Positions 43,481 through 54,000 of a stretch of 54,000 nucleotides of DNA are shown here, one piece after another. Numbering within the stretch: position 1 is the stretch's first letter; the number at the start of each line of letters is the position of its first letter. A model generated the notes under the pieces. That model searched no databases and had not been told where the DNA came from. It worked only from the letters and a program-made list of their open reading frames with translations. The DNA lies in NCBI RefSeq assembly GCF_030272615.1, contig NC_081415.1, positions 422,064,757-422,118,756 on the forward strand, given 5' to 3'. Origin of the DNA: Cryptomeria japonica. Lineage: Eukaryota; Streptophyta; Pinopsida; Cupressales; Cupressaceae. Position numbers and translations under genes: made by a program.

Positions 43481-45679
43481 TCCTATCTCCTCCCCCACTC
43501 CCCTACTTGATATGTAAATTGATGTGAATATGTCACTATGAGATTCCTCTACTATGAAATACTAAAAGTACTAGTACCATAGAATCTAAAAATAATTGTA
43601 AAAAAAAAAAACTTGCTTACAACTTAAAAATATGGTTTTTAAAAAAAATTAGAGTGGAGTGACATTGGAAAAGTAAACATGTAAAATAAAGTACACAAAC
43701 ACGATCATGATATAGAAAGGGGTGAAACCTCCAACATAAATAAGAGTGGAACTCTTCAATTTTTTTACATAGTCAAATAAGAGTGGAAAATTATCCTAGT
43801 GGGATACAATTGAGCTCATGGCCTTCAAATTCAAGATCCATGTCTACTAAATGCTCACATTTATATGGAAATCATGGTCTTCAACCAACAACTCCAAGTT
43901 ACATCACAAAAAAACATCAAATCCTCAAAGTACTAGCCCAAGAACAAAAAATTTCCTCAATTTTATGTTGTTCATGCTTCATTTGGGCCATTTTCCATTG
44001 AACAATCATGTGGAAGAGGAAGAGAAGCATTGACAATTTTTCCTCACCCTCATGACAAAGAATGAAAAAAATGTTAAATTTTAGTTGCTAGTGGTTACGT
44101 ATTTATGGAGGTGAATATGAAATTGTCTTAACAATTATGCAATTATTGCCTATTGAAATTTTGGTGTAAAACCCATCAAGGTCGTTATGAAATCATGTAA
44201 TGTCCACTCTGATGTTTGCCTTGTGTGCTTTTCTATTCATATGGTATATATTGTATTGAGTGTTTTATCAATGTACTATATGATTTATGTGTTATGATTT
44301 GTTGCACCAAACTTTTCAATGAGGTATATTGTGTCATCGAGGTATTCTGATGGTGTATTTTGAATGTTTTTATGGAGATGCTTTGTTTGACTAGCAAGGT
44401 GTTTACAGTGAAGTTTTATTTTAGTATTGTATTTTCAACTATGCATTATGAGATACATGTGTTTTGCTCATATGTTAGATCATTTCAATGTTTTATTATT
44501 ATGTGTTATTTTTTATTATGCATTTTTTTCTTGGATCATGCTAGTTGTAGATGATTTAAAGTACATGTGATTATTTATATATAGGTTGGATTATGCTCCT
44601 TTGGCTATTACTTTGTGAAGAAAGTACACCTAATGCTTGACCTAAGGATGCAAGAAATTTATAAGTATTAGACCAATGGTTGATATTTGGATAATTTGAC
44701 ATAAAATTTTGTTTGGTCATCTCATCTTGTGTAGCCTTTGCAAATCTTTATGTTAACCCAAATCCAAATTGGTGGCAATTTTGAAATCCATATATTGTGA
44801 AAACCTATAAAGCACAGTGGAGTCTTTTGTATTTGTTTAATTAATCTATTGCATTTCATTTAAATTTAACTTGAAATGTATGTTAAGTATGTTTTTAAAT
44901 ATACAATATTTGCATTGAAGAGATAATATTAATATCTTAGTGTTGGTTAACAGATTTGTCTTTCTCGAAATGATTTCAGAATGACTCAATGTGCCCAGCA
45001 TGAAAGACAAATGAGAAATTAACAGTTGGAGAGATTGCTAGTTAAGTTGACGATCTTCCTCTGAATTTTAGAGGTACAACTCCCTCCTAAATATACTCCT
45101 AAGTTTTGCGGTATGTTTTTAACCAGAAAGAAGGAAAGGGAAAGATACACACTTCCCATACGCAAAAAGATGAAATTTAGATTCAAATTATCGAATAGGA
45201 ATGCAAGCAACACACAGTCTATTCATACCACAATTAATTGCATGGGAAATATTGAAATGTAATGTAAATAAATTGAACAGGGAACATGCAGAACCCAAAG
45301 TTTCTACATTATTCACATTTAACCATAGCAAGTAAATGAATACCAAGTGAAATTGTAGTAATTCAAATCTTACTTCCAACATGAAAGAATATAGAAAACA
45401 CAAAGCTCTGATATATTAATTCACACAAAGATATAAAACTCCTTAGAAATGGCTAACTATTCAAAATGTAACAATACTTTTCCAGTATTTTCCTTCCCCC
45501 CCATTTTCCATCTATCACCTATCTATTTATAACTAAAAGTTTGTTATGTTTTCAAGAAATGGTTCTTTTAAAGTAATAGTCTTGAAAATGACCATTTTGG
45601 ACAAGACTTTTATCAAAACAAACAAAATTACTCCATGAACCCCATCACAAAATCTTAAACTATAAAAGATACCACATTC
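43481..45679. other. AT-rich spacer
   Basis: About 2.2 kb without a supported gene; short reading frames here look like chance. Confidence 0.5.
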
Positions 45680-46740
45680 AAGCTTCTTCGTCGGGCACTA
45701 GATTTTGTCCTGCAATTTGACAGTCAATCTTGTCCGCTATCATTTCTTCTTCAATCACCACCAAAAGGACTTATGTAAATTCATCTTCATCAAGTATGGT
45801 TGCTCGGGCGAAGTCACTCATGTCGAGAAGAAGATCATCCTGCAAATATTCGACATCTGGTTGGATCAGGGGACCTTTGCCTTTGAGTACCATCTTTGTC
45901 ATTGCTAAAAAATTAACTACCAAGATTCCTCTCTGCAACGAACTCTTCTTGTAAGCTCTATTCGTGGTTCTCAGCCTGTTTTGTGATTTTCCCTAGCAAG
46001 ACAATAGTTTTTCTATATTCATTGAAGTCGGTGTGCTTTTTCCATGCAAAAGACCGTAACTGTTGGATGATATCTTCCTGCTCTATTTCTGGCCAATTCA
46101 AGTCTGGGTTATGAAATGGTAGTTCGTCGTCATGAGGCAAAACCATTCTGACAGGGACAACTCATGATAGCATATGCTCCTTCAGCTAGTTTCAAAAGGT
46201 GGTGCATTAAATTGGCTTCTGCAAGAATGACAGTATCAAGTATAGTAACACGTCACCACCTTTACATGTCCTTAATTGCTTAATTTTCTATTAATGACTA
46301 TACTTTGTGAATCTCTTCTTTGATTTGTTCCCTGGGGACTGTGCATGGCATGGCAGCAAGAAAGTTTGAAGTTGATAACGACATGAGGCAACTATTTTTA
46401 TCGACTTAACAACCTTAGTTAATTCTCGACGATAATTAATTTGGTGTATCCTTTGTCAGCACTCGTGCTGCCACCTCAACAAGTTTGATGTATCGACCTT
46501 GGGTCACATCCTTGATAACTACTCTAGCTTCAAAGTCGGAGGTGTCCCTTGAAAACTTCATGAAATATCCAATCCGGCGACAAAACGAGGATGTCAGACA
46601 GTCGGGCAGGTTCATAACCTTTGCACTAATTCGGGAGACGGTCAAAAGTCCTATCTTGTTATGAGGCATCGGCCTTTGTGAGTCTTTGAAACCATGTTAG
46701 GTGATCAGACCCTTTCAAAACTTCAGAACTTCACGATCAA
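45680..46740 (-). pseudogene. degenerate minus-strand ORF, probably from a retroelement
   Basis: Read on the minus strand, protein-like segments follow in order: MNLPDCLTSSFCRRIGYF (about 46610), DFEARVVIKDVTQGRYIKL (about 46480-46540), TVPREQIKEEIHKV (about 46300-46345), ILAEANLMHHLLKLAEGAYA (about 46160-46230), DLNWPEIEQEDIIQQLRSFAW (about 46040-46110) and DDLLLDMSDFARATILDEDE (about 45780-45840). Several stops and frame changes interrupt them. The length and style suggest a gag or accessory ORF. I do not recognise a domain. Confidence 0.4.
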
Positions 46741-47110
46741 GTTAGTAAATGTGAGAGGTTGGCGATTGAGTTGGGAAATACACAAAAGTTGCAACGAGAT
46801 CAATTAAAGGGAACTTTGCAAGGACTTGACTTAATAACAAAAATTAAATTATGTGGATAACACTTAGTAGGAAAAAGTTTGTTGCATTATTATATTTTGA
46901 TAGAAGAAACTAAATGAATTTAATTATTCATCAAAATGAAATAATTGCTAATTAAAATGTAGTTTAATTTAATTGATTTTATTTTAATGCTTTGTGAAAT
47001 ATGTCTATTTAAATTAAATTTATCGTGTAAAATTAATTAATTAATTTTATTTACTTATTTATCTTGAAAAATATCATATTGAAAAAAAAAAAAATTGTAA
47101 TAGAAATTCA
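46741..47110. other. AT-rich spacer
   Basis: No gene seen. Confidence 0.5.
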
Positions 47111-47128
47111 GGAAAAAGAAAATAATAG
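47111..47128. repeat. 18-bp target-site duplication of the SINE, left copy
   Basis: GGAAAAAGAAAATAATAG, identical to 47323-47340. Confidence 0.92.
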
Positions 47129-47322
47129 GGGTTGGGGGCCTAGCTCGATTGGCGAGAGCTTCCAATGGTGAAGCATGAGGTCACAAGGTCTAGTCTCCAC
47201 CCAACCCACTTAGTACCAGAGGACGTGTTTCACCAGCATCACCAGTCACGTTAAAAAGTTTACCCGACGCACTGCAGCTTATAGGGGGTGCTATACCCGA
47301 TTCCTGCAGTCAAAAAAAAAAA
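47129..47322 (+). mobile_element. tRNA-derived SINE
   Basis: The 194-bp body lies between perfect 18-bp duplications. The head has a Pol III A box (TAGCTCGATTGGCGAGAG, about 47142-47159) and a degenerate B box (AGGTCTAGTCTCC, about 47188-47200), spaced as in a tRNA. The unrelated body ends in TTCCTGCAGTC and an A-tail (47312-47322). SINEs are transcribed by RNA polymerase III and moved by LINE machinery. The perfect duplication indicates a fairly recent insertion. Confidence 0.9.
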
Positions 47323-47340
47323 GGAAAAAGAAAATAATAG
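47323..47340. repeat. 18-bp target-site duplication of the SINE, right copy
   Basis: GGAAAAAGAAAATAATAG directly after the A-tail. Confidence 0.92.
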
Positions 47341-48734
47341 AAAAGAGGAAATTGAATAAAAGATAAGTGGGATAAGGAGGAAAGAGCCAAATGAAATGGT
47401 AAGAAAGAATGGATGAAAATAGTTAGATGTTAGATTTGAATTGCTCATGCTCGGGTTTGAATTTGTAGTTCAAATTTATTTATTTTAATTTTGAAAAGTT
47501 ATAATTTGAGGTTTAGTTAATTGAAAAAATAAAAATATTAGATTCTTTAAATTTAGAATAATTTATTTCATGGAAGTAGCGTTGTGCATTTTTTAATCAA
47601 AATAGAATTCTTGAAATATGTTGTGTCATGGAAATATCCAAAGAACTATAGGAAAGATAGCCATAAAAATGCCTCAAAAGTTGAAAATTTGTAGAAGTGT
47701 GGGATGCCTTGATGTAAGAATGTTGTTTATATTTCAAATTCTCATTCCATGATTTTGGATAAATTTTATTGGTTTACCACTTTTGTTTTACATTAGTTTG
47801 GGGGCAAGGAGTGATTGAACACTTCAATTGGGTAACATCTTTTCTCATAAAAGACATTAGACTTTATCCAAGAATCTATAATCATGGCTTGAAATAACAA
47901 TTTTAGGGAACCAAAGTGAACCTACATGTGATTACAAAACAAATTAGTAAATTGGTAAGATGAAATTAGAAAAATATAGTATAAAACATCTACAACCCTA
48001 GAGATAATAAATATCATGAAGTAGAATAAGGATATCTAAAAAATAAACTATAAAAGCAAAAAGAAATTTCCATTAAAAAAAGAAATACCAATAGCAATAT
48101 AATGAAAGAGAAATAGTACATAAACCATTTATTGTAACACAAAGGAGTATGCAAGTATGGAGTCAATAATAGAGTGATATTGTAAAATTCTAAACATTTC
48201 ATCACTACCCATATCTATAAAAAAATTGCAAAGGGAGAAAGTGAAATAAAGAAGTGGGACATTACAAATAGGATAGACAAGTAAATCATATGTGGGTCAA
48301 CATGAAAAATATAGGGGTCCTACCTAAGTGCCTCCATTTCCCCATGGTCCCCCAAAATACCATGAAGATGGAAGCACAAGAGAGATAATAATATGAAGGA
48401 TATTTAACAAATACATAGTTGAACAGCTTATTTTTAGGTTAATTTGAAAGAGGCACTGACACACCGATGCTTTGTTTCATTTCTAATATGCATATATCAA
48501 AGTAAAAATACTAAAATAATTAGAAATATACGTAGAAGATTTTTGGAAGCATAGATAAGCATTCACTATGGATATCTAAAATACAAATATGGTATTCATC
48601 CTCTTAAATATTAGCATGTAACTACAAGTGTAGCATGAGTTTCTATAGCAATGAAACTAACCAGAAGAAAGTTGGAGACGTTGTTGCAAGATGGTTGGGT
48701 TAGAGTGTTTACTAGTGAAATATCCCATGGATTC
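47341..48734. other. AT-rich spacer
   Basis: About 1.4 kb without a supported feature. Confidence 0.5.
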
Positions 48735-48999
48735 ACCTAGAGCAGGCAAACACAAGAGAGATCTCCCTTTGAGGATGGACTGGAAAACTTTGTCAGGGAG
48801 CTAAATCACCAGGAAGGAAGGATAGTCCAGCAATAGAACCAACCAATTCCTTTGGCAATTCCTCTTCACCACCCTTATGTAGACCCTATTCTATGGGGTA
48901 AGGAGCTACAGTGGTGTGAAGGCCCCCTGAGTTGGACGAATTGGATCAACATCTTAGGTGACTCCACTCTGCTTGATGGGGATATATGCTATGACGCAA
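48735..48999 (+). pseudogene. coding-like remnant, unrecognised
   Basis: About 88 codons in one frame with a single TAG (near 48832): ERSPFEDGLENFVRELNHQE, then HHPYVDPILWGKELQWCEGP, ending at TGA 48997-48999. The composition is protein-like but I do not know the family; a gag fragment is possible. Confidence 0.3.
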
Positions 49000-51231
49000 C
49001 AATATGAGATTTAGAGTGATACTTATTTTTTTATTAAATAGCCCTTTGATATAGTCTGCTATAATTTGTAATATTAAGCCCGACATCAATAGCTGACAGA
49101 TGTAATCTCTGCTCTTTTTGTTTATTCGACCGATAAAAACCTGATCTTACTCGAGATGGATAATAGGTAACTACTATACTTTGCTTACTTTATATTTAAT
49201 AGCAAAAGCGTAGCATGAGTCATCCATGAAGATAGAGGAGAAAAATACAAAACACACAAAAATAAAGCAACACATAGAAATCCGCATGATGAATATAAAT
49301 CAAATGATCATGGAATCATATTAGTCATCCACAAGTCAATCATCATCAAAGTTTCTTGGTGATAACTTTACCGAGTGGACCATGATATTAGGGGAAATAT
49401 CCAAAGAAGGCTTAGAAGAATGAAGGGAGCTAAGAGTAATGGTATAAGAGAGATGGAATGTGTATATTAAGAAAAATGTTTGATTAGAGGGAGAGACTCA
49501 TCAGTCACTATAGGTGGAGGAAGAAAAATAAAATTAGTAAATAGTATTGGAGGATTGGTGAGGGGTCCTCAAGAGTGGCAATTATGATGACGACAACAAT
49601 AAATAGAGAAGAGGAATTTATGAGAAGGATTGACAAAGTGAATAATAAAGAAAAATAATACGAATAGATATAAAGTTTGGGCTTAGGGTTAAGGTAAGGC
49701 ATGTTTTGTCTAGGTGCAAATCATATTTTATTTTTGGCGTAGGGTCAAGAAAGATGTTGATGGGTAGAAATTTGAAGGAGACATACAATTATGGGTGTGG
49801 GTAGCAAGGGAGGGTGGGTGAAAGGATGGGGTACAAAACATATTTAATGGTGGTATATTCCTTAGTCTAAAATATTTTATTTCATATTTTGTATACATTT
49901 TTTTTTATAGTTGATAGTTGTCAAAAAAGCGCAAACTATTTGGTTGCATAGTCCATTTGTGTGAAAAGCCTCAAAACAAGCAAACTTTCAAAATAAATAA
50001 ACTATCAATCTTAAATAATAGCATCCAAACGGTGAAGCACAAACATCACAAAGTGGACAAAAGATTGATTTCACATTTTTCCATGCAAATTCAAAATATA
50101 TTTGAAAAAAATCCACTATAACATGTATTTATTCATGCAATTGTTTTTGTTTCTACCATCATACCATTGTTGTATTCACTTTTTGCACCACACCGATGTA
50201 GACGACTAATTTTAAAATGAATATCATGTCTATGTAAATTGATGATTGTGACATGCATATAAGAAATTATAATAGATGTGACAGAATCGTAGTATGTGTT
50301 TTGAATAATTTAATACAAAATTTTTAGATGAAAACATTTTTATGCTAAAGGCGTCTCTTTATTTGTAAGGGATGAGCTGATATCCAAAATCAACGATCAA
50401 CATTTGTTTCTAATCGTGCAAGATGATTGAAACAATTTGGTTCGTTGATCTTCTGTCCTTTTTACACACTCTTCTTTTCTATTCGTTTTCACCTGCCGCT
50501 CATTTTAGTGTCACGATTTTCAATGCAATAGTACTCGGGATGCATCCTGTAGGTAATTTTACGACAAATATTTGACACACATTTTAAGGAGTTGAAAAAA
50601 CAGATGTGTATGTATTTCTGCATGTCGGGCTTACAGTTCAAAATGTCGTTTCCCAAAACTCTATTTTTCTCTTCCTTCCCTGGCCTGTTTTTTACCCTCC
50701 GATGTTTTTGGAAAGTTTTCTCTTTTTTTAGGCCGCTTGAAAAAATGGGTACAAAAAAAGCATCCATACAGTTTTTGCCGGCATGTGGAAATACTTATCC
50801 CCATATTCACATGGCCCTTACTTGGAGAGTCGGGTGATGAGAGGAAATTCTAAATATTGGTAATCTCTCCATTTAAATGCTTGAAACTGATTAACCAAAG
50901 TAGTCCCATCCAACCACCAAAACCAAGCTATTATTCATGTTCTCTCACAATTATTTTTAGTTCCTGCCGACAGGCAGGATACTAACGCATCCGTTGGATG
51001 CATTTTTATTATTTCTACCAACCAATCATATTCAAATATTTTTTTGCTCTTTTCACATTTTTCAATGTTTTCATATTTTAATAGAATTAATAGTTAAAAT
51101 AAAATTATTTTTTGTTTTTATCATTGGTTATTGCTGCTAATTTTATTTATTTTTTTCCTAAAATTATGACTGCCATTAATTTTTTCTTCCATAATAATTT
51201 TTTAATGGTTTGGGGATGGATGGATGGACAA
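49000..51231. other. AT-rich spacer
   Basis: About 2.2 kb without a supported gene. Confidence 0.5.
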
Positions 51232-51691
51232 TTCGAGAAGCTCCTGGCAAGATTTTATTGACATCCATGATCTGGGGATTGACCTTCTAAATATCAAAGT
51301 AGGTAAGAAGCCCTCCAAAGATGGTTCCTGCAATGATGGAGAGAGTATTGCTCGGCTGCACTTTGTATTTGGGTCCATCTTGAGAGATCCCAGTGGCATT
51401 GGAGCAGACACAGGTGATGGGCACCTTCACAATCTTCCCTTTCGGAATACCCGTGTTGGCGCCCAGTGAGAAATTCCAGGCGTTGGCCCCCAAAAGTTGT
51501 TGGTAACTGCTGAGCTGAAATAGAGAAGTTGGGGCCGACACATTCGTGTTCTCCACCAGAACGAAGCTCACCAAGGCTGAGCAGGTCTGCCCCTCCGTCT
51601 TGCAGGGTAACCCTAGGCTTACTGCGCCCCTCGCTATGGTGAAGAGAATTAGGGCACCCAGTAATGAGCTCTTATGCCTAACCCCTGCCAT
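51232..51691 (-). pseudogene. LysM-domain GPI-anchored-type receptor protein (LYM/LYP), 5' fragment
   Basis: LYM/LYP proteins are extracellular, membrane-anchored binders of chitin or peptidoglycan fragments. The start is ATG 51689-51691 (MAGVRHKSS), followed by a hydrophobic signal peptide (LLGALILFTIARGAVS). Then come Cys-containing ectodomain sequence (LPCKTEGQTCSALVSF), LGANTGIPKGKIVKVP, the CVC motif and a first LysM (KYKVQPSNTLSIIAGTIFGG). A TAG at 51287-51289 follows TYFDI, yet family-like sequence continues beyond it (KVNPQIMDVNKI) to about 51232 and then ends. The rest of the gene is absent. A single-exon fragment with an in-frame stop and no clear splice donor suggests a truncated pseudogene; a first exon with an unrecognised intron is the alternative. 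Confidence 0.7.
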
Positions 51692-54000
51692 TCCAAACCT
51701 CAATTGCCACTCCAAAGGACTACTGGAAGGGGTTTTTCTTAAGCCGCTACGTGCTCATTACTGCGTTGACTGACTTGCTGCTACCCAGTTGTCGCCATAT
51801 GTTGATTGTAAAACAAATTTCGTTTGTGGGAAGATGCAGCAAATGCAAATTAAAAAATAATTTTAAGCATTTTCCCTCCTTTCACACCACAAACCTAAAT
51901 CGCGATTTGTATTTGGAGCGGGCAGTAAAGCATTGCCGCTACTGCAAGTCGCGTGAATCCAGACGACTCATGTTTTTTTAAGGATAAGGTCGTGCGCACT
52001 ATAGACTACTTTTATCTGCCTGCACAAAAGGTCCAACACTTTTGGGAGTCACTGTGTGAAATGGTGACAATCGTCATTTATCTAAATATATTTTATTAGG
52101 TCAAGCATGATTAGGGTGATTAGGATCTTCGATTTGAGCGGGTCTCTCAGAATATTTAAGAGTTTTATTATTATAAATATTGTCTGGAAAGCCATGTGGT
52201 GTCTTTAATAATTCATATTGTCTAAATCTCTCGCTTTCAATAAACATGGAGGGACTGTCATGGCTTTAAATTTTTCACATGGGTTACTGGGCAATGTGCA
52301 GCACAGAGAAGCATTATATAAAGTTGTTGTATTGGTACATTTTATCACCGTGCTATTTGTCTTTGGCGGTCTATACAGAAATAAATCAACTACAGTCGTG
52401 TGTATCTTTCGCATGGATATAGTTGCGGTACAATATGTTCTATCCTCCTACGCACTTCGACTTGCACACAATACATTCGAGTGAAATATACTGTCTATGT
52501 AGAACGCTTTTAAATTGAGATTAACTTTCAATATTTTATCACATTCGTATTCATTACAATTTTTTTAAGATAAGCAAATTATTATACATTGTGTCAATAT
52601 AGTAATGGTATAATTTTTAGTTCGTGTTGTCGGTAGGTAACTATAGCAACCATTGTATGCAATAATGATTTTTAGCTATCCAATCAAATTATAGTATTTT
52701 GTAGGTTTTTTATTTTTCTCAAATGTTTCAATATTAAAAATATTTAATAATTAGTAATAAATCATTTTTTTCAATTATGATTGGTAGATGCTGCTAATTT
52801 TTTTTATTAAAAAAAACTATTTAGTACATCAAGTAATTTATATTATATTGCTGGCAAATAAATTTAGAATATACCTTATGCTTAAATCATTAATTTTTTT
52901 TTGTTTAATAGTTAGAAAGCTATTATATTAATATTAATATGCTGCAGGAAAGCTCTCTAAAATAAAAAATTTAAAACTAATGTACATAGTGCATAAGATG
53001 GGGCCCCACTCAAATTAGTTCGGGAGTCTTCCCATGGGATTTGAGGTAGGTTATATTAGTTTTTTCCAATTAAAAAGTAAATTATAATATTGTGGTTGTA
53101 AAATTAGTTAGTATTTTTTTTTTATTTTTTTTTGTGTTTATATTTATTTGAATGTTTAATGCATATAAATGTATTCGTGTATTAATACTATTATAATTAA
53201 AATATTTATAAATTAATACAATGATGATAAAAATAATAAATCTTATAATACCAACAATAATAAAAATAATATAATAAAATAATAAATCTTATAATAATTA
53301 TTATATTATAATTATTTAAATTATTAAATGTTCCATCTAAAGTTAAGAGATCATGTTGGGTCTAAAAATTAATTTTTTTATATAAGAATATTCTAACATA
53401 TTTGTGAGGCCCTACCCCGACTCAGTTTGACATTTTCAGTTATTTGCATATTGAGACTATTATGGATGCTTTATTTTATGCTTTATGGACTTAGAACTTA
53501 TATGATTCCATGATTTGGATCACACTGACATATGTTGATGCTTTATTTCATGCACGATGAATATGAAACTTTAGATATGTTACTAGAATAGAATTACCTT
53601 ATGATGGTGAATGTCATTATTGGAAATTTGCAGGATTTCATTTTGATGATAGAAAAATGATGCTTATTTATGAGTGGTTCAATTTTGGAAAATTATGTTA
53701 ATTGCTTATGTGAAATCGAATTTGAACGAATGAGATATTGAATTATTGTTGCCAAATGTATGAGTGTTTGATGTGCAATGAAATCCATGTATTTGATTAT
53801 GTATAAATGTGATTATTTGGAATTACTAATGTGTTAATTGAGATGCGCAGGAAAATTATCCATGTGACCATGGAATTTATATGGAGAACCAAGCCTAGAC
53901 CAATGTACGCTTGTTAAGCCGGGAGTTGTCTATTTGGAGAGACAACACCCCATTGTAATGTATTTTATTTGTGAAGTGTATGATGCTTGAGTGTTAAAAT
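51692..54000. other. AT-rich spacer to the right edge
   Basis: About 2.3 kb with no supported gene. A 7-bp inverted repeat (GTTGTCT/AGACAAC, 53925-53946) lies near the end. Confidence 0.5.

Noticed and set aside
47129-47210. Functional tRNA gene
   Set aside because: It has A- and B-box-like motifs but the B box is degraded, acceptor pairing is poor, and the unit extends into a SINE body with an A-tail and duplications.
50489-50837. Short ORFs on both strands near 50.5-50.8 kb
   Set aside because: No recognisable domain, overlapping opposite frames, and AT-rich context; likely chance.
53925-53946. 7-bp inverted repeat as a terminator
   Set aside because: A hairpin this short is common by chance, and bacterial-type terminators do not apply here.

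Overview
The window looks like non-genic DNA from a seed plant with a large, repeat-filled genome. A conifer or other gymnosperm is my best guess, inferred from the density of old nested retroelements and the long AT-rich spacers. I see no intact host gene. The only recognisable host-type sequence is a broken 5' piece of a LysM-domain (LYM/LYP-type) gene near 51.2-51.7 kb on the minus strand.

Region 1-21 kb. A decayed Ty3-type LTR element enters from the left edge with RT, RNase H and integrase (3-2872). After its pol comes a long extra ORF (4117-5033 plus 12808-14975). That extra ORF is split by a 7.8-kb non-autonomous LTR element on the minus strand (5034-12807, 5-bp duplication AAAGC). The intruder has 1.2-kb LTRs, a tRNA-iMet primer site, a purine tract and a gag remnant with four zinc knuckles, but no protease, integrase or RT; most of it is one long accessory ORF. 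Next come a possible LTR, a ladder of imperfect palindromes (15918-16530), and a second copy of the accessory-ORF family (16616-20031) followed by a candidate LTR with a TATA box.

Region 21-31 kb. Two 5'-truncated LINE pieces (21808-23819; about 25055-26290), a large AT/AC/TG microsatellite (24123-24660), a GATAAG-containing tandem array, and CT-rich satellite-like tracts (27736-28470; 29790-30020).

Region 31-43 kb. A tandem repeat (30868-31488) is interrupted by a roughly 7-kb L1-type LINE (about 31489-43394). This LINE carries the end of ORF1, ORF2 (endonuclease, RT, zinc-binding region, RNase H) and an unusual third ORF (41485-43193). A young, almost intact copia element (36119-40974, duplication GCATT) sits inside its RNase H.

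Region 43-54 kb. Mostly AT-rich spacer with a degenerate minus-strand ORF (45680-46740), a well-preserved tRNA-derived SINE with an 18-bp duplication (47129-47322), and the LysM pseudogene.

The main observation is that accessory ORFs of similar layout (globular N-terminal region, charged or acidic linker, C-terminal coiled coil) sit downstream of, or in place of, pol in a Ty3 element, a pol-less LTR element, another LTR-type relic and a LINE. Short motifs visible by eye suggest that at least three of them are homologous.
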